Shown here in pieces: positions 1 to 8,837 of a stretch of DNA of 64,000 nucleotides. Position numbers and translations under genes: made by a program. Source of the DNA: Proluteimonas luteida (GTDB lineage: Bacteria > Pseudomonadota > Gammaproteobacteria > Xanthomonadales > Xanthomonadaceae); contig NZ_JAIWPT010000008.1 in the NCBI RefSeq assembly GCF_021191695.1, positions 124,001 through 188,000 of the forward strand. The letters are read 5' to 3'. The notes beneath the pieces are model-generated. The model saw only the letters and a program-made list of their open reading frames with translations, ran no database searches and was not told the DNA's origin. How positions within the stretch are numbered: position 1 is the stretch's first letter; every line of letters begins with the position of its first letter.

Positions 1-540
1 GTAGTTGTCGGTGATCCAGCCGCCGAGGATCGGACCGCAGATCGGCGCGACGACGGTCACCATCGCCAGCAGCGCGATCGCCTGTCCGCGCCTGGCGGGT
101 GGATAGATCGAGATCAGCAGCGCCTGGGTGACCGGGTACATCGGGCCGGCGACGAAGCCCTGCAACGCGCGTGCCGCGACGAGCAGGCCCATGCTCGTCG
201 CCAGGCCGCACAGCAGCGACGCGATGACGAATGCGGACGTCGCCCAGACGAACAGCCTGCGCTCGCCGAAGCGGCGGGTCAGGTAGCCGGTCAGCGGCAG
301 CGCGATCGCGTTGCTGACCGCGAACGAGGTGATGACCCACGTCGCCTGGTTGGAACTCGCGCCGAGGTTGCCGGCGATCGTCGGCAACGACACGTTGGCG
401 ATCGTGATGTCGAGCACCTGCATGAACGACGCCAGCGCAAGGCCGATCGTCGTCAGCGCGAGGTTGGGCGGACGGAACGCGGTCGGCGCGGCGGGCGTCG
501 GGGACGCCGGCGCCGCACCCTCGGCGGTCGTGGTGGACAT
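1..540 (-). CDS. emrB: EmrB/QacA-type MFS drug exporter (DHA2), N-terminal part
   Basis: Partial gene: 180 codons are visible and the rest lies left of the window. The product is an inner-membrane proton-driven exporter of the 14-helix DHA2 family. A Pro/Ala-rich cytoplasmic tail (about residues 1-22) is followed by helices starting LALTTIGLALASFMQVLDIT; the D-x-T in helix 1 is typical of DHA2 pumps. Motif A is seen as GYLTRRFGERRLF in the loop after helix 2. It is the last gene of a minus-strand set (MarR regulator, outer-membrane factor, EmrA-like protein) that would form a three-part efflux pump. Substrate unknown; antibiotics, uncouplers or fatty acids are usual for the family. Confidence 0.85.
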   Translation of the reverse strand, partial: MSTTTAEGAAPASPTPAAPTAFRPPNLALTTIGLALASFMQVLDITIANVSLPTIAGNLGASSNQATWVITSFAVSNAIALPLTGYLTRRFGERRLFVWATSAFVIASLLCGLATSMGLLVAARALQGFVAGPMYPVTQALLISIYPPARRGQAIALLAMVTVVAPICGPILGGWITDNY

Positions 541-574
541 GGTCGGTGCTCGCGGTCGATGCGTGGTGCGCGGC

Positions 575-1786
575 TCAGCGGCGCGCGGTCGCCGGCGCCG
601 GCAGGTTCCGTTCGATGGTGCGGGCGATCAGCGCATTCGCGGCCTGCAGCTCGTCGGCATAGGCCTGCGTCGACATCAGCGGCGTCGCGTTGCGCGCGCT
701 GTCGGCGGCGAGCACCGGGCCATCCTGGTCTCGGATCGAGACGTCGACGTGCATGCTCAGGCCGAGCCGCAGCGGATGCGCGGCGACTTGGGCCGGATCG
801 AGCTCGATCCGCACCGGCACGCGCTGGACGATCTTGATCCAGTTGCCGCTGGCATTCTGCGCGGGCAGCAGCGAGAACGCGCTGCCGGTGCCCATGCCGA
901 GGCTCGCGACCCGGCCGTCGTAGCGCACGGCGCTGCCGTAGAGGTCGGCGCGGACCTCGACCGGCTGGCCAATGCGCATCTTCGTCAGCTGGGTTTCCTT
1001 GAAATTGGCTTCGACCCAGACCTGCTCCAGCGGCACGATCGTCATCAGCGTGTTGCCCGGCTGCACGCGTTGGCCCAGCTGGACCTGGCGCCTGGCGACG
1101 TGGCCCGACACCGGTGCGACGATCGCCGTGCGCTGCAGGTCGAGATACGCCTGCCGCAACTGCGACGCGGCCGCTTCGACCTGCGGCTGGCTGGCGATCC
1201 CGGCCGCGTCGACCAGCGCGCGGCTGCGCGACAGCTGGCCGCGCGACGACGACAGCGCGGCCTCGGACGCGGCCAGCACGTCGCGCGCATGCGCCAGTTC
1301 CTCCTGCGACACGGCGCCGCTGGCGACCAGGCCCTCGCGGCGCCCGACGTCGGCGCGCGCCTGGGCGACGGCGACCTGGCGCGCGGCCAGGTCGGCCTGG
1401 CCCGCATCCACGCTGGCGTACAGGCCGCGGACCTGGCGCACAGTGCCGGCGAGGTTGGCGACGGCCTGCTCGAAGGCGACCTGCGCGTCATTGGGATCCA
1501 GGTGCACCAGCGCCTGGCCGGCCTCGACCTTCATGCCGTCGTCGGCGTCGATCGACACGACCGTGCCCGATGTCTGCGGCACGATGCTGACGACGTTGCC
1601 CTGGACGTAGGCGTCGTCGGTGTCCTGGTGCCAGCGCGCGACCAGCAGGTAGTACGCCAGCCAGCCGACGCAGGCGGCGACGGCGACGCCTGCGAGCAGC
1701 AGCAGCGCGCGACGACGCCTGCCGTTCGACGGCGCAGGGGACGGGATCGGCGTGCTGGTGGCGCTTGGATTGATCTGTGACGTCAT
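575..1786 (-). CDS. emrA: EmrA/HlyD-type membrane fusion protein of an efflux pump
   Basis: 403 aa, close to E. coli EmrA (390). It is a periplasmic adaptor linking the MFS pump to the outer-membrane channel. A short Pro/Ser-rich cytoplasmic start is followed by one membrane helix (about residues 26-46), the HlyD barrel-sandwich signature around DTDDAYVQGNVVSIVPQTSG, a long Ala/Gln-rich alpha-hairpin and a second lipoyl half (IVAPVSGHVARRQVQLGQRV). The start is ATG 1786 because it overlaps the stop of the upstream channel gene as ATGA, implying coupled translation. The pump gene follows 34 bp downstream. Confidence 0.9.
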   Translation of the reverse strand: MTSQINPSATSTPIPSPAPSNGRRRRALLLLAGVAVAACVGWLAYYLLVARWHQDTDDAYVQGNVVSIVPQTSGTVVSIDADDGMKVEAGQALVHLDPNDAQVAFEQAVANLAGTVRQVRGLYASVDAGQADLAARQVAVAQARADVGRREGLVASGAVSQEELAHARDVLAASEAALSSSRGQLSRSRALVDAAGIASQPQVEAAASQLRQAYLDLQRTAIVAPVSGHVARRQVQLGQRVQPGNTLMTIVPLEQVWVEANFKETQLTKMRIGQPVEVRADLYGSAVRYDGRVASLGMGTGSAFSLLPAQNASGNWIKIVQRVPVRIELDPAQVAAHPLRLGLSMHVDVSIRDQDGPVLAADSARNATPLMSTQAYADELQAANALIARTIERNLPAPATARR

Positions 1787-3276
1787 GGCGAGATCGCCCG
1801 GGCAAGGTCGTGAGTGGAGGAGGGAGGGGCGGCGGGGGCGAGGCCGCCGCCGAGCGCGTGGTCGAGATCGACCGTCGCCGTCAGGCGCTGCGCGCACAGC
1901 GCCGCGCGCTGCTGCTCGAGCTGGAACAGCGGGCGCTGCGCGGCCAGCACGTCGAGCTGGTTGCCGAGGCCGGCGTCGTAGCGCGCCTGCGCCAGCGACA
2001 GCGCGGCATCCGCCGCCGTCAGCGCCGCGTCGACGGTCGCGATCTGCGCATCGAGCGAGCGTGCGGCCTGCACCGCGTCGGTGACCTCGCGCAGCGCGGC
2101 GACGAGCACCTGGTTGTAGCCGGCGACGGCGAGGTCGTAGTCGGCGTCGCGCTGCGCCAGTCCGCTGCGCAGGCGGCCGCCGTCGAAGATCGGCAGGCTC
2201 AGGGCCGGGCCACCGAAACCGAGCAGCGCGTCGCTGCCGAACAGGTCCGACAGGCCGCCGGACGCGAGGCCGACCAGTGCGCCGAGATCGACGCTCGGCC
2301 GGAACGCGGCCGTCGCGGCCGCGATGCCGCGGCCCGCGGCCTCGACGCGCCAGCGCGCGGCGACGACGTCGGCGCGATGGCCCAGCAGCTCGCTCGGCAG
2401 CACGGCGGGAATGGCGGGCGGGGGCGCGGTGAGCAAGCGCGGCGGCGCGATGTCGAGGCCGCGATCCGGCCCCTTGCCGAGCAGCGCGGCGAGGGCATTG
2501 CGCAGCGCGTCGATCTGCTGTCGCGCGGCCTGGCCCTGCTGGCGCGCGATGCCGATCGTGGTCTCGGCGTTGCGCAGCTGCAGCTGGTTGTCGAGTCCGG
2601 CATCGACACGCTGCCGGCTCAGCGCCATCAGCCGCGTCGCGCGTGCCTGCTCGCGGTTGGCGACGGCGTCGGCATCGAACGCCTGCGCCAGCGCGATGTA
2701 GGTCCGGGCGACGTTGGCCGACAGCGTCAGCCGCGCGGCCTGTGCATCGGCTTCGGCGGCACGCGCCTGACCGACCGCGGCCTCGTACCGCGCGCGCTGG
2801 CCGCCCCACAGGTCGGGCGTCCAGGCGAACTGCAGCATCAGCACGGCGCTGGTCTTCAGCTCGCCGCCAAGCGGGTCCGGGGCGATCGTCTCCGGCAGTT
2901 GCACGCCGCTGTAGCGCGCGCTGGCGCCGAGCGTCGGTCGGCGTTCGGCATCGGCGAGTCCCGCCTGGGCCAGCGCGGCGCGCGTCCGCGCATCGGCCGC
3001 CGCGAGCGACGGGCTGTCGCGCAGCGCTTCCCGGATCAGCGCATCGAGCTGTGGATCGCCGAGCGTGATCCACCAGTCGTCCGCGGGAAACGCCGCGGCG
3101 CTGAACGTGCCGCCGGACAGGCTGCGGGCGCTGTACAGCGTGTCCGCCCCGGTCGGGCTCAGCTGCGGTTGCAGGCCCCGGCTGCTGGCACAGCCGGCGA
3201 GCGCCAGCGCGGAGGCCAGCAACAGCACGGCCGGCGCCCGGCGGGGGGCGCGTCGGATACCGGATGACATGGTCAT
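1783..3276 (-). CDS. NodT-family outer-membrane efflux lipoprotein (TolC-like)
   Basis: 497 aa, the usual length for RND/MFS outer-membrane factors. The signal peptide ends in a lipobox, LALAGC with Cys29, so it should be lipidated. Two repeated OEP domains are visible, with the family phrase PADDWWITLGDPQLDALIREAL near the start and long Ala/Gln/Arg-rich coiled coils forming the periplasmic tunnel. It would be the exit channel for the adjacent EmrAB-like pump. Start ATG 3276 overlaps the stop of the upstream marR gene (ATGA). A second ATG two codons later (3270) is equally possible. Confidence 0.9.
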   Translation of the reverse strand: MTMSSGIRRAPRRAPAVLLLASALALAGCASSRGLQPQLSPTGADTLYSARSLSGGTFSAAAFPADDWWITLGDPQLDALIREALRDSPSLAAADARTRAALAQAGLADAERRPTLGASARYSGVQLPETIAPDPLGGELKTSAVLMLQFAWTPDLWGGQRARYEAAVGQARAAEADAQAARLTLSANVARTYIALAQAFDADAVANREQARATRLMALSRQRVDAGLDNQLQLRNAETTIGIARQQGQAARQQIDALRNALAALLGKGPDRGLDIAPPRLLTAPPPAIPAVLPSELLGHRADVVAARWRVEAAGRGIAAATAAFRPSVDLGALVGLASGGLSDLFGSDALLGFGGPALSLPIFDGGRLRSGLAQRDADYDLAVAGYNQVLVAALREVTDAVQAARSLDAQIATVDAALTAADAALSLAQARYDAGLGNQLDVLAAQRPLFQLEQQRAALCAQRLTATVDLDHALGGGLAPAAPPSSTHDLARAISP

Positions 3277-3728
3277 TCCCCGGGAAAGGAAAGGTTGTCG
3301 CGGACCTGCGCGAGCAGGCGGGTCAACTGGCGTTGTTCGTCCTTGGACATGCCGTCCAGCGCGCGTTCGAGCACCCGGCGGCCGCACTGGTCGATCTCGC
3401 TCCAGATCGTGCGTCCCCGGTCGGTCAGGTCGATGTGCAGCGCCCGCCGGTCGCGCGGATCCACGACCCGCGTCACCAGCCCATGCGCGACCAGCTTGTC
3501 GATCAGCCGGGTCATCGCACCCGGATTGAGGCAGGCCGCACGCGCCAGTTCGGTGGCGCCGACGGTGCCGGCGGCGATCTTCTTCAGGGTGATGTACTGG
3601 CTGAAGGTCAGTTCATGGCCGGCCTGCGCCAGCTCGTGCGCCATCCGCGCCCACATGGCGTCGCGTACCTGCCGGACCAGCAGGGCCAGCGACGAGGCGC
3701 TTTCGTTGGGGGCGCGCGTGGCTTGCAT
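3273..3728 (-). CDS. MarR-family transcriptional regulator of the efflux operon
   Basis: 151 aa winged-helix regulator. The recognition helix and wing read LARAACLNPGAMTRLIDKLVAHGLVTRVVDPRDRRALHIDLTD, written here across residues about 63-105, a canonical MarR pattern (DPRDRR wing). It is first in the operon and probably represses it, with release by a small ligand. ATG 3728 is chosen since the upstream ATG (3755) would place the tandem-repeat operator inside the coding region; a GAGGA lies 12 nt upstream, which is rather far, so the start is uncertain. Coding continues by ATGA overlap into the outer-membrane factor. Confidence 0.88.
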   Translation of the reverse strand: MQATRAPNESASSLALLVRQVRDAMWARMAHELAQAGHELTFSQYITLKKIAAGTVGATELARAACLNPGAMTRLIDKLVAHGLVTRVVDPRDRRALHIDLTDRGRTIWSEIDQCGRRVLERALDGMSKDEQRQLTRLLAQVRDNLSFPGE

Positions 3729-3747
3729 GGCGCGGCATGATCCTCGC

Positions 3748-3777
3748 CAATGCAATAGTTGTCAATGCAAATATTGT
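3748..3777. promoter_or_regulatory. 15-bp tandem repeat, probable MarR operator
   Basis: Two adjacent 15-mers, CAATGCAATAGTTGT and CAATGCAAATATTGT, differ at three central positions. Each has imperfect dyad character (CAA...TTG). The AT-rich block stands out from its GC-rich surroundings and lies 20-49 bp upstream of the marR start. A TTGACA on the minus strand falls in it. Position and repeat structure fit the regulator's own operator; binding is inferred. Confidence 0.55.
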
Positions 3778-3939
3778 GCGTGCAATGGAATGCTGTGGTG
3801 CGGATGGCACGGCGATCCGGGCGACGGTGCGGTGCGGGTGCGTCCGCATGGCGCATGCACCGGCCGGTGCCGCCGTCCATCGCCTTCGGGGTGGAGAGGC
3901 GGACCGGGCGCCGAAAAGCCGCGTCATCGTCCGTCCGGT

Positions 3940-4722
3940 TCAGACGGTGCGCTGCAGCACCAGTTCCAGCACGAACTTGCTGCCGAAGAACGCCAGCACC
4001 AGCAGCGCCATCGCCGCCAGCGTCCAGCCGACCGCGCGGGTGCCGCGCCAGCCGTAGCGCCAGCGTCCCAGCAGCAGCGCGCCGAACGCCAGCCACGACA
4101 GCACGCTGAGCACGGTCTTGTGCATCAGGTGCTGGGCGAAGAAGTCGTCGACGAACACCACGCCGGTCACCAGCGTCGCGGTCAGCAGCACGAAGCCGAC
4201 CGAGATGGTCCGGAACAGCAGCGATTCGAGTTCCGTCAGCGGCGGCAGGGCGCGCAGCCAGCGGTGGAACTCGCGGCGGCGCATCGCCCGCTCCTGCGCC
4301 CACAGCAGCATCGCCAGCAGCGCCGCGACGGCCAGCGTGGCGTAGGCGAGCAGGGCGCACCAGGCATGCAGTTGCAGGCGCCAGTCGAGCGTGTCCGACG
4401 GCGGGTGCGGCGACTGGCCGTAGCCGATCAGCATCAGCGCCGCGATCGGGAACACGATCACGCCCAGCGCCGCCATGCGGCCGCGGATGTCGTAGAGCGC
4501 GGTCAGCGCGGCCATCCCCAGGCCGACCAGCGACAGCGCGGCGAAGAAATGCAGTTCGGTGCCGACATCGCGCCACACCAGCAGGTGCGCGGTCGCGTGC
4601 AGCACGATCGCGGCCAGCGCCGGCACCGCCCACAGCGCGTTCCTGGTGTCGCGGGCGACGCCGCGCACCAGCAGTGCCGCGGCCGCCAGGTAGCACAGGA
4701 CTGCGATGAGAACGATTGTCAT
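3940..4722 (-). CDS. ypjD: CcsA/YpjD-like cytochrome c assembly-family inner-membrane protein
   Basis: 260 aa with about eight hydrophobic helices and no signal peptide, matching the small CcsA-like family to which E. coli YpjD (CorE) belongs. It is encoded divergently next to ffh, the same arrangement as in enterobacteria, which supports the call. ATG 4722 is followed at once by a hydrophobic helix (TIVLIAVLCYLAAAALLV). The family shares the CytC_asm fold but has no proven role in haem delivery; involvement in divalent-metal tolerance has been suggested for E. coli. The 211 bp on its 3-prime side hold only the marR operator. Confidence 0.8.
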   Translation of the reverse strand: MTIVLIAVLCYLAAAALLVRGVARDTRNALWAVPALAAIVLHATAHLLVWRDVGTELHFFAALSLVGLGMAALTALYDIRGRMAALGVIVFPIAALMLIGYGQSPHPPSDTLDWRLQLHAWCALLAYATLAVAALLAMLLWAQERAMRRREFHRWLRALPPLTELESLLFRTISVGFVLLTATLVTGVVFVDDFFAQHLMHKTVLSVLSWLAFGALLLGRWRYGWRGTRAVGWTLAAMALLVLAFFGSKFVLELVLQRTV

Positions 4723-4820
4723 CGCGGAAGTGTCGCACAGGACCCCTTGCGGCAGGTGCCCGGTGTCGCCCGGATGCCGGGCGCAAGGCCCGCGGCGCCG
4801 GGCGCCCCACCGCCGCAAGC

Positions 4821-4826
4821 TATAAT
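4821..4826 (+). promoter_or_regulatory. ffh promoter -10 box TATAAT
   Basis: A perfect TATAAT lies 30 bp upstream of the ffh ATG in an otherwise GC-rich stretch. No good -35 hexamer is visible at 16-18 bp. Predicted leader is about 24 nt. Confidence 0.6.
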
Positions 4827-4856
4827 CGCCGCCCGTTTCCGCAGCCCGAGTTCCGC

Positions 4857-6227
4857 ATGTTCGAGTCCCTGACCCAGCGCCTGTCCGGCACCATGGAGCG
4901 CCTGCGCGGGCGCGGCCGGCTGACCGAGGAGAACATCCGCGAGGCGACCCGCGAGGTCCGCATCGCGCTGCTGGAGGCCGACGTCGCGCTGCCGGTGGTG
5001 CAGGCCCTGATCGAGCGCATCAAGGTGCGCGCGGTCGGCCAGGAAGTGCTGAAGTCGCTGACCCCGGGCCAGGCGCTGATCAAGGTCGTGCGCGACGAGC
5101 TGACCGCGGTCATGGGCGCGCAGGCCACCGAGCTCAACCTCAACGTGCCGGCACCGGCGGTGATCCTGATGGCCGGCCTGCAGGGCGCGGGCAAGACCAC
5201 GACCGTCGGCAAGCTGGCCAAGCTGCTGAAGGAAAAGCGCAAGAAGAAGGTCATGGTGGTCAGCGCCGACGTCTACCGCCCGGCCGCGATCGAGCAGCTC
5301 AGGACGCTGGCGCAGCAGGTCGACGTGCAGTTCTTCGCGTCGGATGCCTCGCAGCAGCCGGTCGACATCGTGCGCGCGGCGATCGGCGAGGCGAAGAAGT
5401 CGTTCGTCGACGTGCTGCTGGTCGACACTGCCGGCCGCCTCGCGATCGACGAGGCGATGATGGCCGAGATCCAGGCGCTGCACGCGGCCGTGAATCCGGT
5501 CGAGACGCTGTTCGTCGTCGACGCGATGACCGGACAGGACGCCGCCAACACCGCCAAGGCGTTCTCCGAGGCGCTGCCGCTGACCGGCGTGGTGCTGACC
5601 AAGACCGACGGCGACGCCCGCGGCGGCGCGGCACTGAGCGTGCGCTACATCACCGGCAGGCCGATCAAGTTCATCGGTACCGGCGAGAAGGTCGACGGCC
5701 TCGACGTGTTCCATCCCGAGCGCGTCGCCAGCCGCATCCTCGACATGGGCGACGTGCTGTCGCTGGTCGAGCAGGTCGAGCAGCAGGTCGACAAGGACAA
5801 GGCGCAGAAGCTTGCGCAGAAGGTCGCCAAGGGCAAGAAGTTCGACCTCAACGACATGCGCGACCAGCTCGAGCAGATGCAGAACATGGGCGGCATCGGC
5901 AGCCTGATGGAAAAGCTGCCGGGCCTGGGCCAGGTGCCCGAGCATCTCAAGCAGCAGGCCGCGCAGAGCAAGGAAGTGCCGCGGATGATCGCCATCATCG
6001 GCTCGATGACCAAGAAGGAGCGGCGCAACCCGGCCCTGCTCAACGGCTCGCGCCGCGCGCGCATCGCCGCCGGTTCCGGCACCACGCCGGCCGACGTCAA
6101 CAAGCTGATGAAGCAGTACATGCAGATGGAAAAGATGATGGGCAAGATGGCCCGCGGCGGCATGAAGGGCATGATGCGCGGCCTGCAGGGCATGATGGGC
6201 GGCCGCGGCGGCATGCCGTTCCGCTGA
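4857..6227 (+). CDS. ffh: Signal recognition particle protein Ffh
   Basis: 456 aa, the normal Ffh length. It is the SRP54 GTPase that binds 4.5S RNA and delivers ribosome-bound membrane proteins to FtsY. The N domain (residues 1-90) starts MFESLTQRLSGTMERLRGRG. The G domain has the P-loop GLQGAGKTTT near residue 107, the DTAGR box, TKTDGDARGG, and GTGEK. The methionine-rich M domain follows from about residue 330, with the RNA-binding LNGSRRARIAAGSGT segment and a Met/Gly-rich tail. ATG 4857 matches the conserved family N-terminus and sits just below a TATAAT box. Confidence 0.98.
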   Translation: MFESLTQRLSGTMERLRGRGRLTEENIREATREVRIALLEADVALPVVQALIERIKVRAVGQEVLKSLTPGQALIKVVRDELTAVMGAQATELNLNVPAPAVILMAGLQGAGKTTTVGKLAKLLKEKRKKKVMVVSADVYRPAAIEQLRTLAQQVDVQFFASDASQQPVDIVRAAIGEAKKSFVDVLLVDTAGRLAIDEAMMAEIQALHAAVNPVETLFVVDAMTGQDAANTAKAFSEALPLTGVVLTKTDGDARGGAALSVRYITGRPIKFIGTGEKVDGLDVFHPERVASRILDMGDVLSLVEQVEQQVDKDKAQKLAQKVAKGKKFDLNDMRDQLEQMQNMGGIGSLMEKLPGLGQVPEHLKQQAAQSKEVPRMIAIIGSMTKKERRNPALLNGSRRARIAAGSGTTPADVNKLMKQYMQMEKMMGKMARGGMKGMMRGLQGMMGGRGGMPFR

Positions 6228-6253
6228 TCGCGGCCCGCCCCGGCGCATCGCGC

Positions 6254-7552
6254 ATGCCCTGGACGCCCGGGACGCATGTCGTCCACCTCGCGCTGGCGCT
6301 GCTGATCGCCGGATGCCTGGCGTCCGGCTGGGCGCTGCTGCCGGCGACGATCGCGATCTGGATACTGGTGATGCTGGTCTCGGTGCTGGTCGACTGCCTG
6401 TTCCGGGCGCGGGGTACGCGGCCATCGGCTGCCGGTGCAGGCGCGGGCGACAGCCCCACTGCAACACTGCCCGTCGAATCGGTCACGCTCGATCCGCCGC
6501 GCAGCGCGCCGTTGCGCGCGGATGCGCGTGCAACGCCGGGCGATGCGACGCCGCGCGAGTGGCGGCGGCACGTCGACGACATCGTGCCTTTCGACAACGA
6601 GCGCTTTCCACGGTCGGGCATCTGCACCACGACATCGCTGTTCCTGCGCGCAGGCGACGTGCTGGTGCTGCGCTTCCATGCACCGGGCGAACCACGGGAC
6701 CTGGCGTCGTCCTGGCCCTGCGACCTGTGCCATGCAGGCACGCGCCAGCGATTCGACGTGCGCACCGATGTGGAGACACGGTTGCCGATCGCGCACACCG
6801 GCGTGTATTCGCTGGGCATCGGCCAGGACGCACCGGGCGCGCCGGCGGCGGCCGGCAGCATCGGGGTCTGGCTGTGCGTACCCGGGCCCGACGCGTTGTC
6901 GCTGCCGCTGGCGCCGGCCGACACCGCCGCCTGCCGTTACGAGACGGACGCGGACGGCGGCCTGTTGGCACGGATCGAAGGCGAGACCCATCGTGAGGAC
7001 CACGCGAGGTTGCCGGCGCGGGAAATCCGCGAGGTTCCGCACGGCGCGGCGCTGCTGTTCGCCAGTGCGCAGGACTGCTGGGACGTCGCCGGCATCGCCC
7101 GGCCCGGCGCCGACTGGCTCTCCGACCACCATCACCTGCACCGCTGGTACCTGCAGCTCAGCCGCGGCGACGTGCTGGCGCTGGAGTACGCCTGGCAGGC
7201 GGTGGAGTTCGACCAGGTGCTGCGTTTGCCCCGTGACAACAGCACCAGCCACACCAACGGCGAACTGTCGGTCTACCGGTTCGTGCGCGGTCCCGCGCTG
7301 CATCACCAGTGGGTGGATGCGCTGTCGCCCCGCGGCATCGACGAATTCACCTGCGATGCCGACGGCATCTACTGCCTGGAACTCGAATGCTTCGGGCCGC
7401 CCGAATGGCGCACCCGGCCGGCGTCGGATTTCATCGACCTGCGCCTGTGGGGCGCGTTCCTGCAACGCCCGCACGTGCTGCGCGGGTTCGACCTGCGCGA
7501 AGGCAGCGTCGAGGGCTGGTACCGGCAGCTGATGCCGGTGCCACGGGGCTGA
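6254..7552 (+). CDS. Unrecognised membrane-anchored protein with two repeated beta domains
   Basis: 432 aa, no family recognised. The N-terminus carries two hydrophobic helices (about residues 8-48), followed by a Pro/Ala-rich linker to about residue 100. The rest seems to hold two copies of one beta-sandwich: SLFLRAGDVLVLRF (128-141) with HTGVYSLGI (181-189), and WYLQLSRGDVLALEY (298-312) with ADGIYCLEL (369-377). This layout recalls pre-peptidase C-terminal (PPC) domains, but the similarity is by eye only. A CDLC pair (156-159) is present. It starts 26 bp after ffh on the same strand. Function unknown. Confidence 0.7.
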   Translation: MPWTPGTHVVHLALALLIAGCLASGWALLPATIAIWILVMLVSVLVDCLFRARGTRPSAAGAGAGDSPTATLPVESVTLDPPRSAPLRADARATPGDATPREWRRHVDDIVPFDNERFPRSGICTTTSLFLRAGDVLVLRFHAPGEPRDLASSWPCDLCHAGTRQRFDVRTDVETRLPIAHTGVYSLGIGQDAPGAPAAAGSIGVWLCVPGPDALSLPLAPADTAACRYETDADGGLLARIEGETHREDHARLPAREIREVPHGAALLFASAQDCWDVAGIARPGADWLSDHHHLHRWYLQLSRGDVLALEYAWQAVEFDQVLRLPRDNSTSHTNGELSVYRFVRGPALHHQWVDALSPRGIDEFTCDADGIYCLELECFGPPEWRTRPASDFIDLRLWGAFLQRPHVLRGFDLREGSVEGWYRQLMPVPRG

Positions 7553-7763
7553 TCGCGGCGGCGGCCTGCGGTCGCGGCGTCCGATGCCCGCGGCGGATGG
7601 GCGCAAACTGCCGGGCACGTCCGTATCGGTGCGAAGGCAGTGAAGACAGGTCCGGATGCGGCGAGAATGGAATCTTCCTGCCGCGGGGCTGGCCGGCGCG
7701 CGCCTTGCTGCGCGGGTGCCGCCAGCCGGCCCCCGCCACACGGACCTACGAGGAACCGCGACC

Positions 7764-8837
7764 TTGATCCACACAGCACCCCTGTCCCGGGCCCGGGCCT
7801 TCTGTGCACGTTTCGGCCTGCGCCTGCCGGTGCTGATGGCGCCGATGGCCGGCGCCTGCCCGCCGGCGCTCGCCGTGGCCGTGGCCAATGCGGGCGGCTT
7901 GGGCGCGATGGGCGCGGTGCTGTCGTCGCCGGACGACATCGGGTCGTGGATGCGCGACTTCCGTGCCCGGTGCGACGGTCCTGTCCAGATCAACCTGTGG
8001 GTCCCGGATCCCGCGCCGGTGCGCGATGCGGACGCCGAGGCGCGCACGCGCGACTGGCTGGCGCAGTGGGGGCCGCCGGTGCCGGCCGACGCCGGCGATG
8101 CCGCGCCCGTCGACTTCGATGCGCAGTGCGCGGCGCTGCTGGCGGCGCGGCCGGCCGTGGCGTCGTCGATCATGGGCGTGTTTCCCGCGACGTTCGTCGC
8201 GCAGCTCAAGGCCGCGGGCATCGCGTGGTTCGCCTGCGCGACGACCCTGGACGAGGCGCGCGCGGCCGAAGCGGCCGGTGCCGACGCGGTGGTCGCGCAG
8301 GGCTTCGAGGCCGGTGGCCATCGCGGCGCATTCGATGACGCGGCCGCGGAGCGCCAGCTGACGGGCCTGTTCGCGCTGCTGCCGCGGCTGGCCGACCACC
8401 TGCGCATTCCGGTGATCGCCGCCGGCGGCATCGCCGATGGCCGCGGGATCGCGGCGGCGCTGACGCTAGGCGCCAGTGCGGTGCAGGTCGGCACCGGCCT
8501 GCTGCGCACGCCCGAGGCTGCGCTGGCGCCGGCCTGGGCCGACGCGCTGGCGCAGGCCGAGCCCGAGCAGACCTGGCCGACGCGCGCGTTTTCCGGGCGG
8601 CTGGGGCGCGCGATCGCGACCGCCTATGTCCGCGCCTCGGCGGATGCCGCGGCACCGCCGCCGCGGCCGTATCCGGTGCAGCGTGCGCTGACCGCGCCAA
8701 TGCGCCAGGCCGCGCTCCGCGACGATGCGCTCGCCGGCATGCAGGCCTGGGCGGGGCAGTCGGCGTGGCTGGCCGGGGCCGAACCCGCGCAGGCGTTGGT
8801 CGCGCGCTGGTGGCGCGACGCCGGGGCGCTGCTGTGA
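7764..8837 (+). CDS. Nitronate monooxygenase (2-nitropropane dioxygenase family)
   Basis: 357 aa FMN-dependent TIM-barrel enzyme that oxidises alkyl nitronates such as propionate-3-nitronate. Seen: the flavin-binding start [29 protein letters not shown], the catalytic-His motif [10 protein letters not shown], and the phosphate loop [26 protein letters not shown], given here in pieces around residues 24-50, 173-183 and 218-245. The start is TTG 7764: a GAGGAA Shine-Dalgarno ends 8 nt before it, and an upstream extension would lack family similarity. The stop overlaps the next gene by 4 bp (GTGA). Confidence 0.88.
   Translation: MIHTAPLSRARAFCARFGLRLPVLMAPMAGACPPALAVAVANAGGLGAMGAVLSSPDDIGSWMRDFRARCDGPVQINLWVPDPAPVRDADAEARTRDWLAQWGPPVPADAGDAAPVDFDAQCAALLAARPAVASSIMGVFPATFVAQLKAAGIAWFACATTLDEARAAEAAGADAVVAQGFEAGGHRGAFDDAAAERQLTGLFALLPRLADHLRIPVIAAGGIADGRGIAAALTLGASAVQVGTGLLRTPEAALAPAWADALAQAEPEQTWPTRAFSGRLGRAIATAYVRASADAAAPPPRPYPVQRALTAPMRQAALRDDALAGMQAWAGQSAWLAGAEPAQALVARWWRDAGALL

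Noticed and set aside
311..1780. Long plus-strand frame opposite the EmrA-like gene
   Set aside because: Low-complexity product, no ribosome site, fully overlapped by a well-supported efflux gene.
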